A stretch of 64,000 nucleotides of DNA, from the NCBI GenBank assembly GCA_963778525.1, contig CAVZUJ010000009.1:496001-560000 (forward strand), given 5' to 3'. Origin of the DNA: Schlegelella_A sp963778525 (lineage in GTDB: Bacteria; Pseudomonadota; Gammaproteobacteria; Burkholderiales; Burkholderiaceae_C). This document shows, piece by piece, positions 1 to 7,337 of this stretch. How positions within the stretch are numbered: position 1 is the stretch's first letter; each line of letters opens with the position of its first letter. Under the pieces are notes generated by a model. That model worked only from the letters and a program-made list of their open reading frames with translations, was not told the DNA's origin and did no database searches. The translations under genes and the position numbers were made by a program.

Positions 1-2
1 AG

Positions 3-668
3 GTGCTGACCGAAGTCGCCCTCCAGGAGCTGCGCGGGCTGCTCGGCCAGGCCGGCGAAGCCTGGGTGGACGGGCGGGTCACGGCCGGCTATCAAGGCGC
101 GGCGGTCAAGTTCAACCAGCAGATCGACGAGCGTGCCGAAGTGGCCCGGCGCGCCCGGCAGCTCGTTCTCGCCGCCCTCGAGCGACACCCGCTTTTCATC
201 AGCGCGGCCTTGCCGAATGCCCTGTACCCGCCGATGTTCAACCGCTACGGCGAAGGCATGACCTTCGGTCCGCACGTCGACGGCAGCATGCGCATCGATC
301 CGCTGAACGGGCGCAAGCTGCGCACCGACATCTCCGCCACGATCTTCCTCAGCGACCCGGCCGACTACGACGGCGGCGAGCTGCAGGTGCATGATCATTT
401 CGGCCGGCACGGCGTCAAGCTCGCGGCCGGCGACATGGTGCTGTATCCGGCGACCAGCCTGCATCAGGTCACGCCGATCACGCGCGGCTTTCGCCTGGCT
501 TCGTTCTTCTGGATCCAGAGCCTGGTGCGCGACGACGCGCAGCGCTCGCTGCTGTTCGACATGGACACTGCGATCCAGCGCCTGAACCAGACCGGAGGCG
601 ACGAGCCCGCCAAACAACTGCTCGTCGGCTGCTATCACAACCTGCTGCGCCAATGGGGCGAGACTTGA
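3..668 (+). CDS. PKHD-type Fe(II)/2-oxoglutarate dioxygenase, 5' end probably outside the window
   Basis: The 221-residue frame matches the PiuC/YbiX family of Fe(II)- and 2-oxoglutarate-dependent hydroxylases, which are often linked to iron uptake. The iron ligands are visible as H91-x-D93 (GPHVDG) and the distal H154 (SLHQVTP), and R164 sits where the 2-oxoglutarate-binding arginine is expected. The first codon available is GTG at position 3. Family members are a few residues longer at the N-terminus, so the true start probably lies just upstream of the window. The substrate is unknown. The gene runs toward gyrB and ends about 125 bp before the gyrB stop. Confidence 0.85.
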   Translation: MLTEVALQELRGLLGQAGEAWVDGRVTAGYQGAAVKFNQQIDERAEVARRARQLVLAALERHPLFISAALPNALYPPMFNRYGEGMTFGPHVDGSMRIDPLNGRKLRTDISATIFLSDPADYDGGELQVHDHFGRHGVKLAAGDMVLYPATSLHQVTPITRGFRLASFFWIQSLVRDDAQRSLLFDMDTAIQRLNQTGGDEPAKQLLVGCYHNLLRQWGET

Positions 669-727
669 CGCCGAGGGTCGCCTCGCCTTGTTCGCTGGCT
701 GAGCTCGATCGGAGGGCTGGGTCCTGG

Positions 728-748
728 CGATGAGCGCGCTGCTCATCG
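728..748. terminator. Hairpin between convergent piuC-like gene and gyrB
   Basis: A perfect 8-bp inverted repeat, CGATGAGC/GCTCATCG, with a 5-nt loop lies between two convergent genes. Placement suggests a transcription barrier for both, but there is no T-run on either strand, so intrinsic termination is unproven. The same bases also encode a 14-codon ATG frame that I consider accidental. Confidence 0.3.
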
Positions 749-793
749 CCGGCCTCGCGCTGGCGCGCCTCTAGCCGCGCTCTCTGCGCCGGG

Positions 794-3412
794 TCAGACG
801 TCGATGTTGGCGACGCGCAGGGCGTTGCTTTCGATGAAGGCGCGGCGCGGCTCGACCTCGTCGCCCATCAGCATCGTGAAGACGCGGTCGGCCTCCAGCG
901 CGTCGTCGAGCTGGACGCGAAGGAGCCGGCGCACGGCCGGGTCCATCGTCGTTTCCCAGAGCTGGGAGGGATTCATCTCGCCCAGGCCCTTGTAGCGCTG
1001 GCGCGCCACGGCGCTTTCGGCCTGTTGCAGCAGCCAGGCCATGGCCTCGCGAAAGTCATCGACCTTGGCTTCTTTCTGCCGCTCGCCCTCGCCGCGCTTG
1101 ACGATGGCGCCGGCACCGACCAGGCCCTTGAACGTGCGGCCGGCCGTGCTCAGGGCCTCGTAGTCGGCGCCATGCACGAAGTCGGCGGTGATGACGCTGG
1201 ACTTGACGTTGCCATGATGCATCCGGCCGATGCGCAGCACGTGCTTGTCGGTCCGGGCATCGAACTCGGCCGCCACCTCGGCGTCGCGCAGTGCACCGGC
1301 CAGCGCCTGGGCCGACGCTTCGGCGGCCTCGAGCGTGTCGAGGTCGAGGGCCAGGCCGTTGGCCATCGCCCGCAGGGCATCGACGTCCATCCAGTTGGCG
1401 AGCCGGTCGACGACGTTCTTCGCGAGCACGTACTGGCGGGCCAGCGCCTCGAGGGTCTCGCCTTCGAGCGTGGCGACGCCATTCGCTGCGGCGTTTCCGG
1501 TTTCGAGACGCGCGTCCTTGAGCGCCACGCGCATCAGGTACGCATCGAGCTCGTGGCCGTCCTTCAGGTACTGCTCGTCCTTGCCGAACTTCACCTTGTA
1601 GAGCGGCGGCTGGGCGATGTAGATGTGGCCGCGCTCGACCAGCTCGGGCATCTGCCGGAACAGGAAGGTCAACAGCAAGGTCCGGATGTGCGCGCCGTCG
1701 ACGTCGGCGTCGGTCATGATGATGATGCGGTGGTAGCGGAGCTTCTCGACGTTGAAGTCGTCGCCGCCCGTGCCCTTGCCGATGCCGGTGCCGAGCGCGG
1801 TGATGAGGGTGAGGATCTCGTTGCTCGTCAGCAGCTTCTCGTAGCGCGCCTTCTCGACGTTGAGGATCTTGCCGCGCAGCGGCAGGATCGCCTGGAACTT
1901 GCGATCGCGGCCCTGCTTGGCGGAGCCGCCGGCCGAATCTCCCTCGACGATGTAGATCTCGCAGAGCGCCGGGTCCTTTTCCTGACAATCGGCCAGCTTG
2001 CCCGGCAGGCCCATGCCGTCGAGCACGCCCTTCCTGCGCGTCATCTCGCGAGCCTTGCGCGCCGCTTCACGGGCCCGTGCCGCGTCGACGATCTTGCCGC
2101 AGATGATCTTGGCGTCGATCGGGTTCTCGAGCAGGTAGTCGGTCAGGGCCTTGCTCACCACGTCTTCGACCGGCCCGCGCACTTCGCTGGAAACCAGCTT
2201 GTCCTTGGTCTGGCTCGAGAACTTCGGCTCCGGCACCTTGACCGAGAGCACGCAGGTCAAGCCCTCGCGCATGTCGTCGCCGGTAACCTCGACCTTGGCC
2301 TTCTTCGCCAGCTCGTTGTCTTCGATGTACTTGTTGATGACCCGCGTCATCGCCGCGCGCAGGCCCGTGAGGTGGGTTCCGCCGTCGCGCTGCGGAATGT
2401 TGTTGGTGAAGCAGAGAACGTTCTCGCTGTAGCCGTCGTTCCACTGCATCGCCACTTCGCTGGTGATGACTGTGTGCTGGTCGCTCGTCTTCTGTCCGGT
2501 GGCGCTGAACACCTTCGGGTGCAGCACTTTCTTGCCGGTGTTGATGAACTCGACGAAGCCCTTGACACCGCCCGCGAAGGCGAAGTCGTCGGACTTGTTG
2601 TTGCGCTCATCGACCAGCCGGATGCGAACGCCGTTGTTCAGGAAGCTGAGCTCGCGCAGGCGCTTGCTCAGGATGTCGTAGTGGAAGTCGATATTCGAGA
2701 AGATCTCGAGGTCGGGCAGGAAGTGGACCTCGGTGCCGCGCTTCTCGGTCTCGCCCGTGATCTTCATCGGCGAGGTCGCAAAGCCGTTGCGCTCCTCGAT
2801 CACGCGGTCCTGTGGCACGCCCTGGCGAAACTCCATCGAGTGCGCCAGGCCGTCGCGGCGCACGATCAGGCGCAGCCACTTCGACAGGCCGTTGACGCAG
2901 CTCACGCCCACGCCGTGCAGGCCGCCCGAGACCTTGTAGCTGTTCTGGTTGAACTTGCCGCCGGCGTGCAACTCGGTCAGCGCGATCTCGGCCGCCGAGC
3001 GCTTGGGCTCGTGCTTGTCGTCCATCTTCACGCCGGTCGGAATGCCGCGGCCGTTGTCGATCACCGAGATCGAGTTGTCGGTATGGATGGTGACGACGAT
3101 GTCGTCGCAAAAGCCCGCCAGCGATTCGTCGATCGAGTTGTCGACGACCTCGAACACGAGGTGATGCAAGCCGGTGCCGTCGGACGTGTCGCCGATGTAC
3201 ATGCCGGGGCGCTTGCGCACCGCCTCCAGCCCTTCCAGGATCTGGATCGAGCCTTCGCCGTAGGTATCGCCGTTGAGCGCGCCGCCCGTGCGAAGCTGAT
3301 CCGGCTCCAATGGGCTGGTCGACGCCTTGCTTGCCATGTCGCCGTGGGTGCCGGCGATCTCGGGCTTCTTGTCGTTGTCTTCTTCGTGAGGAGTCATGGA
3401 GAGAGTGGTCAC
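794..3412 (-). CDS. gyrB: DNA gyrase subunit B
   Basis: ATPase subunit of gyrase, which introduces negative supercoils together with GyrA. The GHKL ATPase domain shows E88 in FEVVDNSIDE, GGRGIPTG near 120-127 and GGLHGVGV near 163-170. The TOPRIM domain has EGDSAGG (490-496) and DADVDGAH (568-575), and the C-terminal RYKGLGEMNP motif starts near 807. At 872 residues it is longer than E. coli GyrB (804); about 50 hydrophilic residues precede the conserved TYGEGSIQ start of the domain. The frame opens at GTG 3412; ATG at 3397 removes only five residues and is an equally possible start. It follows dnaN with a 4-bp gap, so the two are probably co-transcribed. Confidence 0.97.
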   Translation of the reverse strand: MTTLSMTPHEEDNDKKPEIAGTHGDMASKASTSPLEPDQLRTGGALNGDTYGEGSIQILEGLEAVRKRPGMYIGDTSDGTGLHHLVFEVVDNSIDESLAGFCDDIVVTIHTDNSISVIDNGRGIPTGVKMDDKHEPKRSAAEIALTELHAGGKFNQNSYKVSGGLHGVGVSCVNGLSKWLRLIVRRDGLAHSMEFRQGVPQDRVIEERNGFATSPMKITGETEKRGTEVHFLPDLEIFSNIDFHYDILSKRLRELSFLNNGVRIRLVDERNNKSDDFAFAGGVKGFVEFINTGKKVLHPKVFSATGQKTSDQHTVITSEVAMQWNDGYSENVLCFTNNIPQRDGGTHLTGLRAAMTRVINKYIEDNELAKKAKVEVTGDDMREGLTCVLSVKVPEPKFSSQTKDKLVSSEVRGPVEDVVSKALTDYLLENPIDAKIICGKIVDAARAREAARKAREMTRRKGVLDGMGLPGKLADCQEKDPALCEIYIVEGDSAGGSAKQGRDRKFQAILPLRGKILNVEKARYEKLLTSNEILTLITALGTGIGKGTGGDDFNVEKLRYHRIIIMTDADVDGAHIRTLLLTFLFRQMPELVERGHIYIAQPPLYKVKFGKDEQYLKDGHELDAYLMRVALKDARLETGNAAANGVATLEGETLEALARQYVLAKNVVDRLANWMDVDALRAMANGLALDLDTLEAAEASAQALAGALRDAEVAAEFDARTDKHVLRIGRMHHGNVKSSVITADFVHGADYEALSTAGRTFKGLVGAGAIVKRGEGERQKEAKVDDFREAMAWLLQQAESAVARQRYKGLGEMNPSQLWETTMDPAVRRLLRVQLDDALEADRVFTMLMGDEVEPRRAFIESNALRVANIDV

Positions 3413-3416
3413 GTCG

Positions 3417-4523
3417 TCAGATCCGCATCGGCATGACGACGTATTTGAAACCGGCCTGGTCCGGTACCGTGATCAAGGCGCTGGAATTCGTGTCTTGCAG
3501 CTCCACCGTCACCATCTCCTGGCCCATGTTCATCAAGGCGTCGATGAGATACGTGACGTTGAAGCCGATCTCGATCGCGTCGCCGCCATAGTCGATCTCG
3601 AGCTCTTCCATCGCTTCTTCCTGCTCGGCGTTCGAAGACGCGATGCGCAAGGTACCGGGCTCGATGTTGACGCGTACCCCTTTGAACTTCTCGCTCGTCA
3701 GGATCGCGGCGCGCTGCAGGCTCGACAGCAGGGGCGCGCGCCCGAGCGTCACCTTGTTCTTGTGGTTCTTCGGGATGACGCGGTTGTAGTCGGGGAACTT
3801 GCCCTCGACCAGCTTGGAGACGAACTCCATGCCGGCGAACGAGAACTTCGCCTGGTTCGGCGCGAAGCGCATCTCGATCGGCGTGTCGTCGTCCTTGAGG
3901 AGCCGCTGCAGTTCGAGCACTGTCTTCCTGGGCAGGATGACTTCCTGCTTCGGGATGTCGGCTTCGAGCGTCGCCTGGGCCAGGGCCAATCGATGCCCGT
4001 CGGTCGCCACGAGCGTGAGGCTCTTGCCCTCGGCCACGAACAGGATGCCGTTGAGGTAGTAGCGGATGTCATGCACCGCCATCGCGAAGTGCACCTGGGC
4101 AACGAGGCCGCGCAAGGTCTTCTGCGGCACGCTGAAGACCGGCCCGAAATCGGCCGATTCCTGAACGAGCGGGAAATCGTCGGCCGGCATCGTCTGCAAG
4201 GTGAAGCGGCTCTTGCCCCCGGAGAGCGTCAACTTCGACTGCGTCGCGGTCAGCGTCACCGTCTGGTCGGTGGGCATCGAGCGCAGGATGTCGATCAGCT
4301 TCCTTGCTCCGACTGTCGTCGAGAAGTTCGAGGTGTCGCCGCCGAGCTCGGCCCGGGTTCGCACCTGGATCTCGAGATCGCTCGTCGTCAACTCGAGGCT
4401 CTCGCCCGATTTGCGGATCAGTACATTGGCCAGGATCGGCAGGGTGTGCCGGCGTTCGACGATTCCCGCGACCGCCTGCAAGGCAGCCAGAACTTTTTCT
4501 TGTGCGGCTTTCAAGACAATCAT
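3417..4523 (-). CDS. dnaN: DNA polymerase III beta sliding clamp
   Basis: The 368-residue length and full-length similarity fit the ring-shaped processivity clamp that tethers polymerase III to DNA. The start MIVLKAAQEKVLAALQ and the C-terminal VMPMRI end are typical of beta clamps, whose extreme C-terminus lines the partner-binding pocket. It lies between dnaA and gyrB in the conserved dnaA-dnaN-gyrB order, 245 bp downstream of dnaA and 4 bp upstream of gyrB. The upstream gap may carry its own promoter and also holds DnaA-box-like sequences. Confidence 0.97.
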   Translation of the reverse strand: MIVLKAAQEKVLAALQAVAGIVERRHTLPILANVLIRKSGESLELTTSDLEIQVRTRAELGGDTSNFSTTVGARKLIDILRSMPTDQTVTLTATQSKLTLSGGKSRFTLQTMPADDFPLVQESADFGPVFSVPQKTLRGLVAQVHFAMAVHDIRYYLNGILFVAEGKSLTLVATDGHRLALAQATLEADIPKQEVILPRKTVLELQRLLKDDDTPIEMRFAPNQAKFSFAGMEFVSKLVEGKFPDYNRVIPKNHKNKVTLGRAPLLSSLQRAAILTSEKFKGVRVNIEPGTLRIASSNAEQEEAMEELEIDYGGDAIEIGFNVTYLIDALMNMGQEMVTVELQDTNSSALITVPDQAGFKYVVMPMRI

Positions 4524-4768
4524 GTCAACCTCTTGAACTTAGTCGTTGTAGTAGGCAGGCGCGTGCGCTGTGGAGAACCGTATTTTCGTCGTTTCCGACA
4601 GGCAGTTAGCTCGCCTCAAAGGCTGTCGATGGAGTCTGTTCTCGAGGCCTGGAAGAAGCGAACAACCTGGCCGGAAGGGCGCAGCCTGTGGACAGCTCGC
4701 AGTTGTGCTCGAAGTTGTCCCCACGGTTGTTGCTTGACAGCGAAAGAATTCGGGCGCTTGCACGAGCT
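4524..4768. other. dnaA-dnaN intergenic region with DnaA-box-like sites
   Basis: This 245-bp gap contains three partial matches to the DnaA box TTATCCACA: TGTGGAGAA at 4569-4577 (one mismatch on the minus strand), TGTGGACAG at 4687-4695 (two mismatches) and TTGTCCCCA at 4715-4723 (two mismatches). Origins in proteobacteria often flank dnaA on one or both sides, so this is a candidate part of oriC or a DnaA-controlled dnaN promoter. The matches are imperfect and I see no clear AT-rich unwinding element. Confidence 0.4.
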
Positions 4769-6178
4769 CTAACCCTTCAGCGTCTGCTCGAGCACGTGCA
4801 GCTGCTGGTTCAGCTCGGTGTTCTTCTGCCTCTCGGCCGAGATCTTGCGCACCGCGTGGAGCACGGTCGTGTGGTCGCGGCCGCCGAACAGCTCGCCGAT
4901 CTCGGGCAGGCTCTTTTGCGTCATCTCCTTGGCGATGTACATCGCGATCTGGCGCGGCCGCGCAATCGATGCCGGGCGCTTCTTCGAGTACATGTCGGCG
5001 ACCTTGATCTTGTAGAAGTCGGCCACGGTCTTCTGGATGTTCTCGACGCCGATCTGCCGGTTCTGGATCGAGAGCAGGTCCTTCAATGCCTCGCGTGCGA
5101 GCTGGATGTTGATGTCCTTGTGGCTGAAGCGCGAGTAAGCCAGGATCTTGCGCAGCGCGCCTTCGAGCTCGCGCACGTTGGCGCGCACGTTCTTGGCGAC
5201 GAAGAAGGCCACGTCCTCTGGCATCGGCGTGGCTTCCTGGTCGGCCTTCTTCATCAGGATCGCGACGCGCATCTCGAGCTCGGGCGGCTCGATGGCCACG
5301 GTGAGCCCGGCATCGAAGCGCGAAGTGAGACGCTCGTCGATGTCGACCAGGCCCTTGGGATAGGTGTCGCTGGTCATGATGATGTGCGCACGCTTGGCCA
5401 GCAGCGCTTCGAACGCGTTGAAGAACTCCTCCTGCGTGCGTTCCTTGCCGGCGAAGAACTGGACGTCGTCGATGAGCAGGAGATCGAGCGAGTGGTACTT
5501 GGCCTTCAGCTCGTCGAAAGTCTTGCGCTGGTAGTTCTTCACCACGTCGGTGATGAACTGCTCGGCATGCAGGTAGAGGATGCGCGCGTCGGGCCGGTCG
5601 GCCAGCAAGGCGTTGCCTACGGCGTGGATCAGATGGGTCTTGCCGAGGCCGACTCCGCCGTAGATGAAGAGCGGGTTGTACATCACGCCCGGCGCGCCGG
5701 CGACGTGCAGCGCCGCCGTGCGTGCCATCTGGTTGGCCCGGCCGGGCACGAGCGTGTCGAAGCTGAGCGCCGGGTTGAGTCGGCTGCGAGAGGGCAGAAC
5801 CGGCGGGGCCGAGGCGTACGCACTGCGGCCATTCAGGGGAGCCGACGACCCTGTCGAAGCATCTTCGGAGTGCGCGGCGCGATGATCCGCCGACGGCGCG
5901 GCCAACTTCGCGCCGCCGTCACGGGCTGCCAGCGTGATATCGAGCCGAACCGGCTTGCCCGCCAGGTCGCTCAGCGCATGCTCGATGCGGCCGGCGTATT
6001 GCGCTCTGATCCAGTCGAGCTTGAACCGGTTCGGAACGCGAATCGTGACGGTTGCCCCGGCCTCGCCGAGATCGGCGACCTCGGCCTCCGGCAGGGGCCG
6101 GATCCAGGTGTTGAATTGCTGGTCGGGCAGCTCGGCGGCGAGTCTTTCGCAGCCACGCTGCCACAGGTCGGCTCGCAT
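4769..6178 (-). CDS. dnaA: Chromosomal replication initiator DnaA
   Basis: AAA+ initiator that binds DnaA boxes and opens oriC. The 469-residue protein has domain I (WQRGCERLAAELPDQQFNTWIRP), a linker to about 140, domain III with Walker A GGVGLGKT (174-181) and Walker B LLLIDDVQFF (D237/D238), and domain IV with the RDHTTVLHA DNA-binding signature. ATG 6178 is chosen because the family begins with this tryptophan-containing helix; the open frame continues far upstream but reads as non-coding. A promoter with a perfect DnaA box next to it lies immediately upstream, and rpmH diverges on the other side. Confidence 0.97.
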   Translation of the reverse strand: MRADLWQRGCERLAAELPDQQFNTWIRPLPEAEVADLGEAGATVTIRVPNRFKLDWIRAQYAGRIEHALSDLAGKPVRLDITLAARDGGAKLAAPSADHRAAHSEDASTGSSAPLNGRSAYASAPPVLPSRSRLNPALSFDTLVPGRANQMARTAALHVAGAPGVMYNPLFIYGGVGLGKTHLIHAVGNALLADRPDARILYLHAEQFITDVVKNYQRKTFDELKAKYHSLDLLLIDDVQFFAGKERTQEEFFNAFEALLAKRAHIIMTSDTYPKGLVDIDERLTSRFDAGLTVAIEPPELEMRVAILMKKADQEATPMPEDVAFFVAKNVRANVRELEGALRKILAYSRFSHKDINIQLAREALKDLLSIQNRQIGVENIQKTVADFYKIKVADMYSKKRPASIARPRQIAMYIAKEMTQKSLPEIGELFGGRDHTTVLHAVRKISAERQKNTELNQQLHVLEQTLKG

Positions 6179-6207
6179 ATGTGGAGAAGTGCCCCGGAAA
6201 GCATGTG

Positions 6208-6236
6208 ATTGTACCCCGCCACCGGCTGTATTTGAA
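6208..6236 (-). promoter_or_regulatory. Candidate dnaA promoter
   Basis: On the minus strand a -10-like TACAAT (plus-strand 6208-6213) is separated by 17 bp from a -35-like TTCAAA (6231-6236). The -10 matches 5/6 and the -35 4/6 of the sigma-70 consensus. The expected transcript starts about 20 nt upstream of the dnaA ATG. The perfect DnaA box at 6240-6248 abuts the -35, the usual geometry for DnaA autorepression. Confidence 0.55.
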
Positions 6237-6239
6237 GAC

Positions 6240-6248
6240 TTATCCACA
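6240..6248 (+). promoter_or_regulatory. Perfect DnaA box TTATCCACA
   Basis: Exact match to the consensus DnaA box, located between the divergent dnaA and rpmH genes and directly upstream of the candidate dnaA -35. A second site, TGTGGAGAA at 6180-6188 (one mismatch), overlaps the region just before the dnaA start codon. Together they make the 6179-6379 gap a strong candidate for oriC and/or the dnaA autoregulatory region. Confidence 0.7.
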
Positions 6249-6305
6249 GGGAAAGCCCGCGTTGCCTCAAGGCCGCGCCCTTCTTTCGCCAAAAGCGCGC
6301 AGCGG

Positions 6306-6334
6306 TTGACGGAATGGCCGGCCTTTGCTGTAAT
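6306..6334 (+). promoter_or_regulatory. rpmH operon promoter
   Basis: TTGACG (6306-6311) and TGTAAT (6329-6334) are separated by exactly 17 bp; each hexamer matches the sigma-70 consensus at 5 of 6 positions. The predicted start of transcription near 6341 leaves a leader of about 40 nt before the rpmH ATG. This is the clearest housekeeping promoter I see in the window and fits a highly expressed ribosomal protein gene. Confidence 0.75.
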
Positions 6335-6379
6335 CGAGGGTTCGCCTTGGAGCACCTCCTTCGGGCCACGGAAATCATC

Positions 6380-6514
6380 ATGAAACGCACCTACCAAGCT
6401 TCCAAGGTCCGCCGGGCCCGCACCCACGGCTTTCTCGTCCGCATGAAATCTCGCGGTGGCCGAGCCGTCATCAACGCCCGGCGCGCCAAGGGCCGCAAGC
6501 GCCTGGCTGTCTAA
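6380..6514 (+). CDS. rpmH: 50S ribosomal protein L34
   Basis: The 44-residue basic protein beginning MKRTYQASKVRRARTHGF and ending RAKGRKRLAV is a full-length L34 of the large ribosomal subunit. The start at 6380 is set by the invariant MKRTYQ N-terminus; the longer open frame upstream is not coding. It heads the conserved rpmH-rnpA-yidD-yidC-mnmE cluster behind a near-consensus promoter and diverges from dnaA. Confidence 0.97.
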   Translation: MKRTYQASKVRRARTHGFLVRMKSRGGRAVINARRAKGRKRLAV

Positions 6515-6564
6515 GCGACCGCAGCGAGCGGTCGATGCCTCGGCGGCGCCCGGCGGTCGAGGTG

Positions 6565-7026
6565 ATGGCGCGTCTCGTCGAGTCCGCCGATTTCGAGCGG
6601 GTGCTCCGCTCGGCGAGCCGCGCCAGCACGCCGCACTTCGCAGTGCACCATCTACCTGGTTGTCCGAAAGGCGGCGGCGAAGTGCTGCAGCCGTCGGCAA
6701 ATTTCGAGTTATCAACAACAGCGCGTCCGAGCGGTGTACGACCTGTGGATGACTTCGATTTCCCAGCGTCGCCAAGGCATTTGGGAGCAGTCGTGCCGAA
6801 ACGTCACGCGCGGCGTGCCGTCACGCGATCGCTTCTGAAAAGGCAAATCTACGCGGCCGGCGATCGGCACGCTGCCAAGCTCCGTGTCGGCCTGTGGATT
6901 GTTCGCTTGCGCGCTCCTTTCGACCGCACCGCCTTCCCCAGTGCTGGATCCCTCGCCTTGCGAAGGGCAGCACGGGTGGAGCTCGAGTCGCTTTTTCTCG
7001 CGGCGGCCGCTTCGACGCGCCCATGA
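6565..7026 (+). CDS. rnpA: Ribonuclease P protein component, with an insert
   Basis: Protein subunit of RNase P, which matures tRNA 5' ends with the RnpB RNA. The RNR-type signature is recognisable as VVPKRHARRAVTRSLLKRQ and is followed by the family's GLWIVRL strand. The start MARLVESADFERVL (ATG 6565) aligns with other RnpA proteins; an in-frame ATG at 6535 would add ten residues. At 153 residues it exceeds the usual 110-130 because of an insert of about 40 residues before the signature. That insert is encoded by DNA with two DnaA-box-like sequences, one using a TTA leucine codon. The gene overlaps yidD by 4 bp (ATGA). Confidence 0.9.
   Translation: MARLVESADFERVLRSASRASTPHFAVHHLPGCPKGGGEVLQPSANFELSTTARPSGVRPVDDFDFPASPRHLGAVVPKRHARRAVTRSLLKRQIYAAGDRHAAKLRVGLWIVRLRAPFDRTAFPSAGSLALRRAARVELESLFLAAAASTRP
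6709..6752. promoter_or_regulatory. DnaA-box-like pair inside rnpA
   Basis: TTATCAACA at 6709-6717 and TGTGGATGA at 6744-6752 each differ from the DnaA box (or its complement) at one position and lie 35 bp apart start to start in opposite orientations. In frame they encode Leu-Ser-Thr and Pro-Val-Asp-Asp of the RnpA insert. A weaker match, TGTGGATTG at 6893-6901, encodes the conserved Leu-Trp-Ile segment and is probably coincidental. Confidence 0.4.
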
Positions 7027-7337
7027 ATGCCTGGATCACTCGGCTGTTGATGGCCCTGGTGCGGGGCTACCGCCTGCTCCTCAGCCCGTTGCTGGGCAAT
7101 GCCTGTCGATTCGAGCCGACCTGCTCGGCCTATGCGCTCGCGGTCTTGGCCAGACATGGCGCGGCGGCCGGGGCAGCTCTTGCTGTCGGCCGCATCGCCC
7201 GTTGTCACCCGTGGTGTGCCGGAGGTCTTGATCCGGCCCCCGAACAGCTGCCGCGATTCCTGAGCTCGCTTCTGGCGCGACCGAGAGATCGCACCGCCCT
7301 CGCTTCCCCGGATGTCTCCGACTCCGCATCGCCATGA
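7023..7337 (+). CDS. yidD: Membrane protein insertion efficiency factor YidD
   Basis: Small protein that assists YidC-dependent insertion at the inner membrane. From ATG 7023 it is 104 residues, with the family core RGYRLLLSPLLGNACRFEPTCSAYALAVLARHG and HPWCAGGLDP, including the conserved cysteines. It overlaps rnpA by 4 bp and yidC by 4 bp (both ATGA), indicating translational coupling along the operon. The tail beyond GLDP (about 35 residues) is longer than in E. coli and unconserved as far as I can judge. Confidence 0.93.
   Translation: MNAWITRLLMALVRGYRLLLSPLLGNACRFEPTCSAYALAVLARHGAAAGAALAVGRIARCHPWCAGGLDPAPEQLPRFLSSLLARPRDRTALASPDVSDSASP

Noticed and set aside
728..775. Fourteen-codon ATG frame MSALLIAGLALARL
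   Set aside because: It overlaps an inverted repeat between convergent genes, has no ribosome-binding site, and is too short to support.
1025..3436. An 803-codon open frame antisense to gyrB
   Set aside because: It is a by-product of high GC content; gyrB on the other strand is fully conserved and the antisense translation shows no family.
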